A stretch of 64,000 nt of DNA from Pseudoxanthomonas sp. z9. GTDB taxonomy: Bacteria; Pseudomonadota; Gammaproteobacteria; Xanthomonadales; Xanthomonadaceae. Below are positions 33,908 to 43,453 of the stretch, piece by piece. Where the stretch lies: the NCBI RefSeq assembly GCF_006542425.1, contig NZ_VFID01000011.1, forward strand, positions 176,001 to 240,000, read 5' to 3'. The first letter of the stretch is position 1; each line of letters starts with the position of its first letter. The notes below the pieces were generated by a model that saw only the letters and a program-made list of their open reading frames with translations, did not search any database and was not told where the DNA came from. A program made the position numbers and the translations under genes.

Positions 33908-34819
33908 TCAGGGCAGCGGGCCGATCTCGGTGACCCTGGCCGAGGCCACGCGGGCGGGTTCGGCGATGACATCGATGGCGACGATACGGCCGTCGCGCAC
34001 GGCCATCCGGAGCAGGGCGCGCGGTACGCCGTCCGGCGCCCAGATGGCGGCGGGTATGCCATCGACCAGCGCGGTCTGTCCGGCCTGGGCGCGGCCGAGG
34101 AAGGCATGGGCCACGGCGTCGACGCCACGCCGTTCCCGCGCCAGCACCGGTGCGCCGTCGCCCTGGCTGGCGCGGCTGCCCTCGACGGCGGCGACGTCGG
34201 CGCGCAGCACCACGTCCGGCGCCAGCAGCGACAGCAGGCCCTGGAGATTGCCGGTGCGCGAGGCGAGCAGGAAGGCATCGACCACCTGGCGGGCACGCTC
34301 GCGATCGGCCAGCGCGTCGGCCCCGGCACCCTGGACCCGCCGCCGCGCACGGCTGGCCAGCTGCCGGGTGGCTTCCAGGCTGCGATCCAGCATGCGGGCG
34401 ATTTCCTCGTACGGCACCGCGAACATGTCGTGCAGCACGAACGCCACGCGCTCGGCCGGGGCCAGCGTATCCAGCACGATCAGCATGGCCGGGCCGATCG
34501 AATCGGCCAGCAGCGCCTCGTGTTCCGGACCGGCACTGGCATCGGCGGCGGGCAGCGCCGCGTCCGGTACCGTGTCCATTGATTCCTCGCTGCGCACCTT
34601 GCGCGCGCGCAGCAGATCCAGCGCGAGCCGGGTCACCACCGTGGTCAGCCAGCCGGCGAGGTTGCCGACCTCGGTCGCGTCGGCACGATTCAGGCGCAGC
34701 CACGCCTCCTGCACCACGTCCTCGGCTTCGGCATGCGAGCCCAGCATGCGGAACGCCACGGCCTCGAGCCGGGTGCGGTTGGACTGGAACTGTTCGGCCA
34801 GTCGATGCAAATCTGTCAT
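33908..34819 (-). CDS. ECF41-type sigma factor with fused SnoaL-like domain
   Basis: A 303-residue sigma factor. Region 2 is FRMLGSHAEAEDVVQEAWLR and AGWLTTVVTRLALDLLRAR; region 4 is LAPAERVAFVLHDMFAVPYE, EIARMLDRSLEATRQLASRA. Unlike simple ECF factors it has a further 120 residues of SnoaL/NTF2-like fold (QVVDAFLLASRTGNLQGLLS, then a C-terminal IDVIAEPARVA). This fusion and the neighbouring carboxymuconolactone decarboxylase gene define group ECF41, in which the fused domain acts in place of an anti-sigma factor. Its own promoter carries the motif expected of this group. Confidence 0.9.
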   Translation of the reverse strand: MTDLHRLAEQFQSNRTRLEAVAFRMLGSHAEAEDVVQEAWLRLNRADATEVGNLAGWLTTVVTRLALDLLRARKVRSEESMDTVPDAALPAADASAGPEHEALLADSIGPAMLIVLDTLAPAERVAFVLHDMFAVPYEEIARMLDRSLEATRQLASRARRRVQGAGADALADRERARQVVDAFLLASRTGNLQGLLSLLAPDVVLRADVAAVEGSRASQGDGAPVLARERRGVDAVAHAFLGRAQAGQTALVDGIPAAIWAPDGVPRALLRMAVRDGRIVAIDVIAEPARVASARVTEIGPLP

Positions 34820-34847
34820 GGAGAAAAGATCCTGGGGAAACCCGATT

Positions 34848-34874
34848 GACGCGCCAGCGGGCCGGGACGTGACG
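34848..34874 (-). promoter_or_regulatory. ECF41-type promoter of the sigma gene
   Basis: Reading the minus strand: CGTCACG (34874-34868), 16 bases, CGTC (34851-34848), then 28 bases to the sigma ATG at 34819. The described ECF41 consensus is TGTCACA in the -35 and CGTC in the -10 region. The same sequence and spacing occur on the plus strand at 34921-34947, so the gene pair is probably controlled by this sigma factor itself. Confidence 0.75.
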
Positions 34875-34920
34875 CAACTTCCGGAAAAAGAGAAATGATC
34901 CGCGATGGCGGAGACGTGTC

Positions 34921-34947
34921 CGTCACGATGGCCGATGCCGGGGCGTC
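34921..34947 (+). promoter_or_regulatory. ECF41-type promoter of the AhpD-like gene
   Basis: CGTCACG at 34921-34927, 16 bases, CGTC at 34944-34947, then 32 bases to the ATG at 34980. It repeats exactly the heptamer, tetramer and spacing of the divergent sigma-gene promoter at 34848-34874. Confidence 0.75.
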
Positions 34948-34979
34948 ATGGGAATGACCACCAACCAAAGGAAGTTCCC

Positions 34980-35438
34980 ATGCAAGCCCGTATGCCCAAC
35001 CCCGCCGTCATCCACCACGATGCCATGAAGGCGCTGCTCGCGCTGCACCAGTCCACGCAAGGCAAGGGCATCTCCGATGCCCTGCTGCACCTCATCGACC
35101 TGCGGGTCAGCCAGATCAATGGCTGCAGTTTCTGCGTGGACATGCATGCCCGCGAATGCCGGCAGGCCGGTGAAACCGACGAGCGGCTGTTCGCTGTCGC
35201 GGTCTGGCGCGAAGCGCCATGGTTCACCGAGGCCGAACGCGCCGCGCTGGAACTGGCCGAAGCGGTGACCCGCATCGCCGACCGCGGTGATGCCGTCAGC
35301 GACGAGGTCTGGTCCCGCGCCCGGGCCCACTACGACGAAGCCGCATTGGCCTCGCTGCTGATCGCCATCGCCAACATCAATGTCTGGAACCGCCTGAATG
35401 TCGCCACGCGCCAGCCGGCCGGGCAGCGGGTGAGTTGA
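34980..35438 (+). CDS. Carboxymuconolactone decarboxylase-family protein (AhpD-like)
   Basis: A 152-residue protein with the AhpD-type redox motif INGCSFCVDMHARECRQAGE: CxxC followed by His, which in AhpD reduces peroxides through a disulfide relay. The rest is helical (ALLALHQSTQGKGISDALLH, ALASLLIAIANINVWNRL). AAAGGAAG precedes the start at 34980. It is the standard partner of ECF41 sigma factors and is divergent from one here. Likely role: oxidative or electrophile defence; the substrate is not known. Confidence 0.88.
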   Translation: MQARMPNPAVIHHDAMKALLALHQSTQGKGISDALLHLIDLRVSQINGCSFCVDMHARECRQAGETDERLFAVAVWREAPWFTEAERAALELAEAVTRIADRGDAVSDEVWSRARAHYDEAALASLLIAIANINVWNRLNVATRQPAGQRVS

Positions 35439-35539
35439 TCCACGATTCGCCGAATCACGGGCCGTTCCGCGCAAGGCCGATCCTGTGCGGTGATGCGGAA
35501 GCGATGGCGTACGTCGGGATGTTCCAGGAGAGTTGACCC

Positions 35540-36301
35540 TCAACGCCGGTCGAAGCCGCCCGGCGAAGCGGCGGATACGGTATGCGCGCCGCGAACCACG
35601 AGATAGCCTCGCGTGGTCGTGGCCTTCTTGTTCAACGGCGCGCGCATCGCCGTCCAGACCTTGTCCAGATCCGCCCAGACCGGTGGATACCGGTGGGCGG
35701 CGACGTCCAGGATGAGCAGGCGATCACTGGGCGCGTGATAGGCGGCCACCGGCGAGATGTGGCCCATGCGGACCTGGCCCAGATCCGCGCGTTGATAGTT
35801 CACCAGCAGGTAATCGCCTTCGCGGCCGAGATTCTCGCGTGCCCGTTGCCGGAACGAGGCCGGATCCGTCGCCGAAGCGAACACCACGTCCACCTGCGCG
35901 CCATGCGCGCGCAACAGGCCGGCCAGTCCGTTCAAAGACATGCCGCTGAAACTCGTTTTCAGTGGGCCCGACCCGGCGTGGGGGAGCGCGAACACCGCGC
36001 GCGGATCCCGGGGCGCGTCGGCGATGCCGGCTGCGTTAAGCACGGTGATGGCGCTGGCCACGCCGCAGTACGCCTTGCGCGTCTGCGCGACGAAACTCCC
36101 GGTCAGTTCGTCATAGTCGGCGCGGTCGCTTTCGGCCAGCAAGCGCCGGCCCAGCGGCGAGTCGAGCGGAATCAGATCAGCCGGCAGTGCCAGCATCCGC
36201 GGTACCGGCGCGCGCAGGTATTCGTTCCAGGCCGCGCCCACACCCCCGGTCACCGCGATCAGGACGACCGCAACCCCTCCGAACAGCACCGCCCGCTTCA
36301 T
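35540..36301 (-). CDS. Phytochelatin synthase-like cysteine protease
   Basis: A 253-residue protein of the phytochelatin synthase family (PF05023). The catalytic triad is visible: Cys in QTRKAYCGVASAITVLNA, His in MGHISPVAAYH, Asp in LLILDVAAHRYPPVWADL, each as in plant and cyanobacterial enzymes. The N-terminus (VLFGGVAVVLIAVTGGVGAAW) is a membrane anchor or signal, so it faces the periplasm. Bacterial members, for example in Nostoc, remove glycine from glutathione more than they make phytochelatins. It lacks the plant C-terminal Cys-rich half. Possible part in glutathione turnover or metal handling. Confidence 0.85.
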   Translation of the reverse strand: MKRAVLFGGVAVVLIAVTGGVGAAWNEYLRAPVPRMLALPADLIPLDSPLGRRLLAESDRADYDELTGSFVAQTRKAYCGVASAITVLNAAGIADAPRDPRAVFALPHAGSGPLKTSFSGMSLNGLAGLLRAHGAQVDVVFASATDPASFRQRARENLGREGDYLLVNYQRADLGQVRMGHISPVAAYHAPSDRLLILDVAAHRYPPVWADLDKVWTAMRAPLNKKATTTRGYLVVRGAHTVSAASPGGFDRR

Positions 36302-36409
36302 GGCGACCTCGGCTATGGCGAAAGCGCGCCGCCGCCGCTATACGGCGGGCGGCACGATGACTAGAGCGCGGGTCGGATGAAATGCCGGTGAAACAGGAGT
36401 GCGTCGCCG

Positions 36410-37912
36410 CTACGGTCCGCCCCGGTCGATCCGCCGGTATCCCAATGCCTCGGTCAAATGGGATCTGTCGATGCGGTCGGCACCGGCCAGATCCGCGATG
36501 GTCCGCGCTACCCGCAGTATCCGTTGCATGGATCGGGCGGAGAGTCGGAGCCGGTCGATGGCGTGTTCCAGCAACGCCTGATCGGCGTCGTCGAGCCGGC
36601 ATAGCGTCAGGGTTTCCGCCTGGCCCAGTTGCGCATTGAGCCGTCCGGCGCGCGCCATTTGGACCGCGCGCGCCTGTTCGACCCGCGCCCGCACCTGCGC
36701 GCTGGTCTCGCCCGGTGGCGCATCCGGACGCAATTCCCTCGGCGGCAGGCGCGGCACCTCCACATGCAGGTCGATGCGGTCGAGCAACGGGCCGGAAATG
36801 CGGCCGCGATAGCGCTGCACGACATCGCTGGAGCAGCGGCAACGCCCGCTACTGTCGCCGGCCCAGCCGCACGGACAGGGATTCATCGCCGCGACCAACT
36901 GGAAGCGCGCCGGAAATTCGGCGCTGCGCGCCGCGCGCGAGATGGACACCGTGCCCGACTCCAGCGGTTCGCGCAGGACTTCCAGCGCGCGCCGATCCCA
37001 CTCGGGCAATTCGTCGAGGAACAGCACGCCGTTGTGGGCCAGCGAGATCTCGCCCGGACGCGGTTCGGTGCCGCCTCCCACCAGTGCCACCGCGCTGGCG
37101 GTGTGGTGCGGACTGCGGAACGGCCGCTGCCGCCAGCGCGCCGGATCCAGTCCACGCCCGCTGATCGATGCGATGGCGGCCGTTTCCAGCGCCTCGGCCT
37201 CGCTGGCTTCCGGCAACAGTCCGGGCAGCCGCGACGCCAGCAGGGTCTTGCCGCAACCGGGCGAGCCGACCAGCAGCAGATGATGATTGCCGGCGGCCGC
37301 CACCTCCAGGGCGCGGCGTGCCTGCACCTGCCCGCGCACATCGCCGAGATCGGGAACGAACGACGCGTCGGGTGGCGGTGTTTCGGCGATCGGCAGTTCG
37401 CGCTGGCCGCCCAGGGTGGCGCAGACTTCCAGCAGGGTGCGGGCGGTGCGGGCCTGGCCTTCGCGGGCGAGTGACGCTTCCGGGCCGTTGGCCGGCGCGA
37501 CGATCAGTGTCCGCCGAGCCCGCGCGGCGGCCAGTGCCGCCGGCAGCACGCCGTCGACCCCGCGCAGCTCCCCGGTCAGGCCGAGTTCGCCGAGGAATTC
37601 GTGACCGGCCAGCGCATCGCGCGGAATCTGCCCGCTGGCGGCCAGGATGCCGAGCGCGATGGGCAGGTCGAAACGGCCCCCGTCCTTGGGCAGATCGGCT
37701 GGTGCGAGGTTGACGGTGATGCGTCGCGCCGGGAATTCGAATTGCGCGCAGAGGATGGCGGCGCGCACGCGATCCCGGGCCTCGCGCACCGCCGCTTCGG
37801 GCAAGCCGACGATGTGGGTCTGCGGAAGTCCGCCGGACAGGTGCACCTCCACCCGGACCAGAGGCGCAGCCACGCCCGCCCGTGCACGGCTGTGCACCAG
37901 CGCCAGGCTCAT
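36410..37912 (-). CDS. comM: YifB/ComM Mg-chelatase-like AAA+ ATPase
   Basis: A 500-residue protein. N-terminal Lon-type fold domain (VHLSGGLPQTHIVGLPEAAV, REARDRVRAAI, LAPADLPKDGGRFDLPIALG), then AAA+ motor with Walker A LVGSPGCGKTLLASRLPGLL and Walker B GVLFLDELPEWDRRALEVLR, then a zinc-like CPCGWAGDSSGRCRCS region. ComM is a hexameric helicase that drives branch migration when DNA taken up by competent cells recombines. It stands before ubiK in the reverse direction (ubiK is upstream, 10 bases apart), near glnK, an order shared with Pseudomonas and Xanthomonas. Confidence 0.92.
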   Translation of the reverse strand: MSLALVHSRARAGVAAPLVRVEVHLSGGLPQTHIVGLPEAAVREARDRVRAAILCAQFEFPARRITVNLAPADLPKDGGRFDLPIALGILAASGQIPRDALAGHEFLGELGLTGELRGVDGVLPAALAAARARRTLIVAPANGPEASLAREGQARTARTLLEVCATLGGQRELPIAETPPPDASFVPDLGDVRGQVQARRALEVAAAGNHHLLLVGSPGCGKTLLASRLPGLLPEASEAEALETAAIASISGRGLDPARWRQRPFRSPHHTASAVALVGGGTEPRPGEISLAHNGVLFLDELPEWDRRALEVLREPLESGTVSISRAARSAEFPARFQLVAAMNPCPCGWAGDSSGRCRCSSDVVQRYRGRISGPLLDRIDLHVEVPRLPPRELRPDAPPGETSAQVRARVEQARAVQMARAGRLNAQLGQAETLTLCRLDDADQALLEHAIDRLRLSARSMQRILRVARTIADLAGADRIDRSHLTEALGYRRIDRGGP

Positions 37913-37922
37913 GGCGGCGGGA

Positions 37923-38703
<781 letters not shown>

Positions 38704-38704
<1 letters not shown>

Positions 38705-39156
38705 TGCGCGCCGCGAAGCGGTTCCTGTTCCTCGCGCTGCTGTGCTTGGCGGCGACGGTATCGGCGACGAGCGTGGTTCCCAAGCCGCTGGTCGAAATGG
38801 TGCGGGAAGCGGACCATGTCGTGGTGGCGACGATCACCCGCGTCGACATGGTGGACGGCAAGGGCCGGTTGCTCACGGATCCCGAGTCTCGGACCGGTCC
38901 GGGATCCGCCAACCAGATGCGGTTGCATCTGGACGTCCAGGAGGTGATCTCCACACGCCTGCCGCCTGTTTCCCGCAAGATCCAGGTCCCCTTGTGGAGG
39001 ATGTGGCACTACCAACTCGGCAGCATGCAGGGGCAACTCACCGGCCAGCGTGGGATTTTCTTGCTCACTGGGCGTGACTACCAACCTGTATATCCGGCCG
39101 ACTTCCAGCGTTCGCTGGATGAGCGGGAGGAGATTCAACGTCTGCTGACCCATTGA
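38704..39156 (+). CDS. Secreted protein of unknown function after glnK
   Basis: A 150-residue protein with a signal peptide (FLFLALLCLAATVSAT) and no domain that I recognise. The mature part contains ADHVVVATITRVDMVDGKGR and RGIFLLTGRDYQPVYP and ends in a charged helix (RSLDEREEIQRLLTH). The start is GTG at 38704, sharing its first base with the glnK stop codon (TAGTG), so translation depends on glnK. The overlap, the signal peptide and a terminator after it support a true gene. Its place in the glnK operon, where amtB is expected, may mean accidental arrangement after a deletion. Confidence 0.7.
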
Positions 39157-39175
39157 CAGCATGGACCGAGCGAGA

Positions 39176-39202
39176 AAAAAGCCCCGCGTCGCGGGGCTTT
39201 TT
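39176..39202 (+). terminator. Terminator of the glnK operon
   Basis: Arms AAAAAGCCCCGC and GCGGGGCTTTTT with a three-base loop. It begins 20 bases past the end of the secreted-protein gene. It closely resembles the terminator of speE at 45155-45182. Confidence 0.88.
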
Positions 39203-39485
39203 CTTCGAACCGGCGGGACTTGTTCGCCCAGCGCCTTGGCCACGAACGGCGGCGCGGGCTAGGAGCGGGATTGAGCCGGGAAACCCAACGGCTCGCGTCG
39301 ACGATCTGATCGTTCAGGAGCCTTCCACACGAAGAGCGGCCGCGCTCCGGGTTCCGGCTTGTTGAAAAGAAAAGGTGATTCCTGGCGTCTCCGGACCAAA
39401 AGCAGGCCGTGGTTCCTGAATCGAAGCCAGCCTCATGAGCCTGAAAAGCAGAGGTTCGGGATTGCCGATCCAGTGATGGAAACAA
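39203..39485. other. Scar region with a copy of the speE 3' end
   Basis: Positions 39224-39256 are identical over 33 bases to 45208-45240, the last codons of speE (minus strand, APPFVAKALGE), and the terminator in front lies at the same distance in both places. The stop codon is changed here, and no further speE sequence follows. The remaining 230 bases hold no gene that I can support. Confidence 0.7.
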
Positions 39486-39512
39486 AAGGGCGCCGGTCGA
39501 TCCGGCGCCCTT
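39486..39512 (-). terminator. Terminator of the GntR-ABC-peptidase operon
   Basis: Arms AAGGGCGCCGG and CCGGCGCCCTT with a five-base loop, 29 bases past the peptidase stop codon, followed by a U-rich run on the minus strand. Confidence 0.82.
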
Positions 39513-39541
39513 GCTGTTTGGGGGGCCACGCCTGCGTTGCG

Positions 39542-41590
39542 CTAGCGCTTCGGCAGGAAATCGACGTCATTGCTCACCACGCGCAGCGACGGTTTCAGGT
39601 AATCGCGCAACTTTGGGCTCGGTGCGTCCGGCCTGGCGCCGCCGAGATAGCGGTGCAGCATGGTTTCCATCAGGTAGACGTAGGCTTCGCGCGGCAACGG
39701 TTCGCTCGGCGAGTGTCCGCCATCGGCCTCGACGTACAGGCTCACGTCCTTGCCCAGGTGGCGCAGCACGGCGGCATAGCTAATCACTTCGCGGATCGGC
39801 ACGGTGCGGTCTTCTCCCCCGGCCAGCAGCAGCAAGGGGCGGCGCAACTTGCCGGCGTTGGCCAGGGGCGACTGCGCGCGCAGGTGGGCATAACTCGCCG
39901 GGTCGTCGACATCGAGCCCGAGCAGGCGCATCGATGCCGCCAGCGAACGGTCAGGGCGCGCGCCCTGGTTGCCGAACTCGTGCAGCCAGCGCATCGACCA
40001 GCCGAAGTCCGCCGGCGGCGCGCCGGCAACGCCGACCTTGAACAGTTCGGGCTGGAAGGTCACCCCGAGCAGGGTCGAATAACCGCCGAACGAATGGCCG
40101 GTGATGCCGACCCGTTGCGGATCGCCGACGCCATGCGCCAGCAGCCAGCGCGTGCCTTCGACGATGTCCTGCTGCACGCGCCCATTGCCGTAGTCGCCAT
40201 GCGGCGCCAGCGCATAGTCGCGTCCGTGTCCGGTGGAGCCGCGGAAGTTGGACTCGAACACCGCGTAGCCGCGATTGGCCAGCAGTTGGGCGATGCCTTC
40301 GTAATCGTCGGCACGGAAATGATTGATCGGGCCGCCGTGCACGAAGGCAACCAGCGGCACGCGCGCAGGATCCTTGCCCGGCGGAAGCAACAGGAACCCG
40401 CGCACCAACATGCCGTCGGAGGCGCGATAGGCGAACGGAAGCTTGCGCGCCAACGCGGCCTCCGGCAGCGGCTGCGCGGCTTCCGCGTCCTGTTCGAGGA
40501 TGCGGCGGATGCGTCCGCTGCGTGGATCGTACAGATGCCACCTGGCGTCGCGCAGCGTGCTGGCGCGCTCGGACACCAGCCAATACGCATCGGGGCCATC
40601 GCCGATGCCGATTCCGATATCGCGGCCGGGGAAACGCTTGCCGATTGCCGCGACCTGGGCCTGCGCCGCGCCCAGTCCGTAGGTCGCCGCCACCGTGCTG
40701 CGGTAACTCACGACCGCTGGAAGTTGCGTGGCCGGGTCGAGCACCACCTGGTCGAGGTCGGCCTCGCCACGCGGATCTGCGTGCACGGTATGCAGCACCC
40801 CATCACGATCCACCCTCAGCACGCGCCGGAAGTTGCCGCCGGTATCGCCGTCGAGAAACAGATCGCCCTGCGGCGTCGCGGCCAGCAACGTGGCCTGCTC
40901 ACGGATGACGTTCCAGCGCGCCAGCTCGCGCAGGCCCCCGGCGGCATCGACGCGGTAGAGCGCATCGTGGTCGCCGTCGAAGCGCAGCAGTGCGACCAGC
41001 TTCCCCTGCGCATCGAGTGCAACGTCGTGGACGAAGCGATCGTCGTCGCGCAGCAGCGTGCGCCGCCCGTGCGCGTCCCGGCGCACCACCGGCCAGCGCT
41101 CGCCGGTGGACGTGCGCACGCGTTCGCGCAGCACCACAGCCGCCGGTTGCGAGGGATCGACCCGGATCACGGCGCGCGGATTGTCGAGCGTGATACGCAC
41201 ACCGCTGCCGCCTTCGATCGACAGGCTCAGCAACGAGCGCCGCGCCTTGACGAACAGCCAGCGACCATCGCGCGACCACAGCAGTTCATCCGCCTCGGTA
41301 CGCGCCAGCAGTTGGCGCGCGACTCCGCCGGCAGTCGGCAGGAGCCACACGCTGCGCTGGTCGCCCCGCTGGCGCAGGTAGGCGACATGGCGACCATCGG
41401 GCGACAGCCGCACCGATTGCAGCGCACGTGATGGCTCGAACGCGGCACGCGGATAGTGCGGCGCCGGTGCACGCGCGCGCTCGACGCCAATCGCCGCGCG
41501 CAAGCCGCCGGCATCGTCGGCGTGGCTGGGCATCGCCACCCACAACGACAGGGCGCAGGCCAGCGCTGCCAGGAGTTTCGGGAAGCTCAT
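39542..41590 (-). CDS. Secreted S9 peptidase of the GntR-ABC operon
   Basis: A 682-residue serine peptidase with signal peptide (LLAALACALSLWVAMPSHAD). A beta-propeller (RLSPDGRHVAYLRQRGDQRS, further blades) precedes the catalytic domain: FVHGGPINHFRADDYEGIAQ, ESNFRGSTGHGRDY, nucleophile ITGHSFGGYSTL, Asp in AGGEDRTVPI and His in EADGGHSPSEPLPR. The propeller part has diverged strongly from the 31712-33766 enzyme, so it is not a recent copy. GGAGATC precedes the start at 41590. Only 20 bases separate it from the permease gene, so it is part of that operon. Confidence 0.88.
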   Translation of the reverse strand: MSFPKLLAALACALSLWVAMPSHADDAGGLRAAIGVERARAPAPHYPRAAFEPSRALQSVRLSPDGRHVAYLRQRGDQRSVWLLPTAGGVARQLLARTEADELLWSRDGRWLFVKARRSLLSLSIEGGSGVRITLDNPRAVIRVDPSQPAAVVLRERVRTSTGERWPVVRRDAHGRRTLLRDDDRFVHDVALDAQGKLVALLRFDGDHDALYRVDAAGGLRELARWNVIREQATLLAATPQGDLFLDGDTGGNFRRVLRVDRDGVLHTVHADPRGEADLDQVVLDPATQLPAVVSYRSTVAATYGLGAAQAQVAAIGKRFPGRDIGIGIGDGPDAYWLVSERASTLRDARWHLYDPRSGRIRRILEQDAEAAQPLPEAALARKLPFAYRASDGMLVRGFLLLPPGKDPARVPLVAFVHGGPINHFRADDYEGIAQLLANRGYAVFESNFRGSTGHGRDYALAPHGDYGNGRVQQDIVEGTRWLLAHGVGDPQRVGITGHSFGGYSTLLGVTFQPELFKVGVAGAPPADFGWSMRWLHEFGNQGARPDRSLAASMRLLGLDVDDPASYAHLRAQSPLANAGKLRRPLLLLAGGEDRTVPIREVISYAAVLRHLGKDVSLYVEADGGHSPSEPLPREAYVYLMETMLHRYLGGARPDAPSPKLRDYLKPSLRVVSNDVDFLPKR

Positions 41591-41610
41591 TTCGATGATC
41601 TCCGTTCCGC

Positions 41611-43431
41611 TCAGGCCGCGATCGGCAGCGCACTCGGCGCAGCCGTCGGCAAGGTTTCGCGGCGCCGGTACATCAGCCACAGGCTGGCCAGCGCTGGCAG
41701 GCCGACCACGCCGCACAGCAGCACCCATGCCCAGCGACCGCGCGGCGAATGCTGCTGGCGCGCGGTCATCCAGATCGCGCCCAGAAGCGCCAGCAGGCAG
41801 CACACCGCGGCCAGTGCCAGAATGCGTCGCGAGACCGGCTGCGGCTTCGCCGTCAGCGGATCGTCCGCGGCGAACAGGCCCTGTGCGCCCAGGCAGATCG
41901 CGCGCAGCACCGGCGACAGCCAGGTATTGCGGTCGGTGTAGGCCGCTGGCAGGTCGTTGCGGATCGCCCGGCGCGCGACTTCACGCGCATGGCCCTTGCC
42001 GTCCACCCGCAACACCACCTGGTACGGGTGCTGCAGGTCGCCGCTCCACACGCCCCAGGTGTAGGTGAACGACACCAGGTAGCCATCCAGAAGTTCCATC
42101 ACGTCCATCCGGCTGAGGTTGCCGACTTGGCCCGGCATCGGCACGCGCATCAGCGGCTGCAGCAGGTCGAGTCCGCTCATCGCTTCGCGGCCAGGATAGA
42201 AATAGGCGGCGCGGTTGCTCAGCACCACGATGTTGTCGCCTGCCGGTTCCGGCGGGACGGTCATCACCTCGCCCTGCGGCAGGCGGATGCGTTCGAACAT
42301 CAGCTTCTGTTCGCTGTCATATTGGTAGGCCGCATGCGCGTTGAACAGGTAGACCGGACCGGTCGGCATGGTCGGTGCCGGGAACCCGGCCTGCGCCGCG
42401 CCCACACCGATTTCGCCGCGCGCACGCTGGTCGCGCAGGCCGCGGGTGACGAATCGCGCGCGGTCGTGGCTGAACACCATCCACAGGTTGTTTTCGCCAT
42501 CGCCCAGTTCCATCGGCGACAGGTTGGTCATGCTGTTGCGGACCGGCAGGTGGCGCATCGGATACTGCGTGTACACGTCGGACAAGGCGATCTGCTCGCG
42601 CCACAGCGCGGCCTCGGGATCGCGGCTGCTTTCGATGCCCAGCAACAGGATGTCCTTGCCTTCGGCGCGGTCTGCTTCGACATGTCCGCCCTTCGGCGGT
42701 TCGGGCGAACTGAGTGGATGGGTGCCGCTCACCGTCCAGAACAATTCGATGCCGAAACCCAGCATCCACATCAGGAAATACGCGCCCACCTGTACCGGCA
42801 ATGCGACCGCCAGCACCGCCAGGGGATTGCGCGACTGCACGGCCGGGTCCGGCTTGAACGCGATCGCCAACAGTATGGCGAGGAAGGCGATGGCCGTGCA
42901 TTGCACGGCGAGCATGGCCACGCCGGAGGCCTGCGCATACATGAACAGGTTAGGCAGCAGGAAGGCGGCAAACGAATAGCGGCGGTTGCCGACCATCGCG
43001 TAGGCGCCGGCCAGGTAGCCCGTCACCGCGATCAGCCATGCGGCGATCGGCAGCATCCAGTGGCGCAGGTCGACCACGCGTGCGGTCATCGTTTCCTGGT
43101 ACGTCGCGATCAGCGCGATCGGCAGGGCCACCGCGACCAGCAACAGCAGCGCGCCCGCGCCGGTCAATGCGCCGGCGATGCGCAGGCGGTGCAACGGACG
43201 ATGCAGCAGGTTCAACCATTGGTTCGGCTTGCGATACGCGCCCATCTGGTACAGGCCGAGCGCGGCGCCGGCCACGGCGTACACCGCGGCGAAGACCTGG
43301 TAGACCACCAGCGGTTGCTGCGCCAGGTCGACCATGCGGCTCAGGAAACCCAGCACGGCGAGGTTGATGATGCCGGCCGCCAGCGCCCACCAGCGGAAGC
43401 GCAGCAACTCGCACTTGAACAGATCGATCAT
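41611..43431 (-). CDS. ABC transporter permease with large extra-membrane domain
   Basis: A 606-residue membrane protein. The first 280 residues hold about six helices (WWALAAGIINLAVLGFL, LVVYQVFAAVYAVAGAALGL, AGALLLLVAVALPIALIATY, others). Then comes a domain of about 250 residues that is soluble and rich in beta structure (residues 280-530), and two helices at the end (ILALAAVCCLLALLGAIWM, WAWVLLCGVVGLPALASLWL). Its position directly after the ATPase gene makes it the membrane part of that ABC system. Substrate unknown; the form resembles the YtrA-linked exporters of xanthomonads. Confidence 0.75.
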   Translation of the reverse strand: MIDLFKCELLRFRWWALAAGIINLAVLGFLSRMVDLAQQPLVVYQVFAAVYAVAGAALGLYQMGAYRKPNQWLNLLHRPLHRLRIAGALTGAGALLLLVAVALPIALIATYQETMTARVVDLRHWMLPIAAWLIAVTGYLAGAYAMVGNRRYSFAAFLLPNLFMYAQASGVAMLAVQCTAIAFLAILLAIAFKPDPAVQSRNPLAVLAVALPVQVGAYFLMWMLGFGIELFWTVSGTHPLSSPEPPKGGHVEADRAEGKDILLLGIESSRDPEAALWREQIALSDVYTQYPMRHLPVRNSMTNLSPMELGDGENNLWMVFSHDRARFVTRGLRDQRARGEIGVGAAQAGFPAPTMPTGPVYLFNAHAAYQYDSEQKLMFERIRLPQGEVMTVPPEPAGDNIVVLSNRAAYFYPGREAMSGLDLLQPLMRVPMPGQVGNLSRMDVMELLDGYLVSFTYTWGVWSGDLQHPYQVVLRVDGKGHAREVARRAIRNDLPAAYTDRNTWLSPVLRAICLGAQGLFAADDPLTAKPQPVSRRILALAAVCCLLALLGAIWMTARQQHSPRGRWAWVLLCGVVGLPALASLWLMYRRRETLPTAAPSALPIAA

Positions 43432-43453
43432 GTTGGTGTCCTCGTTCGCGCGC

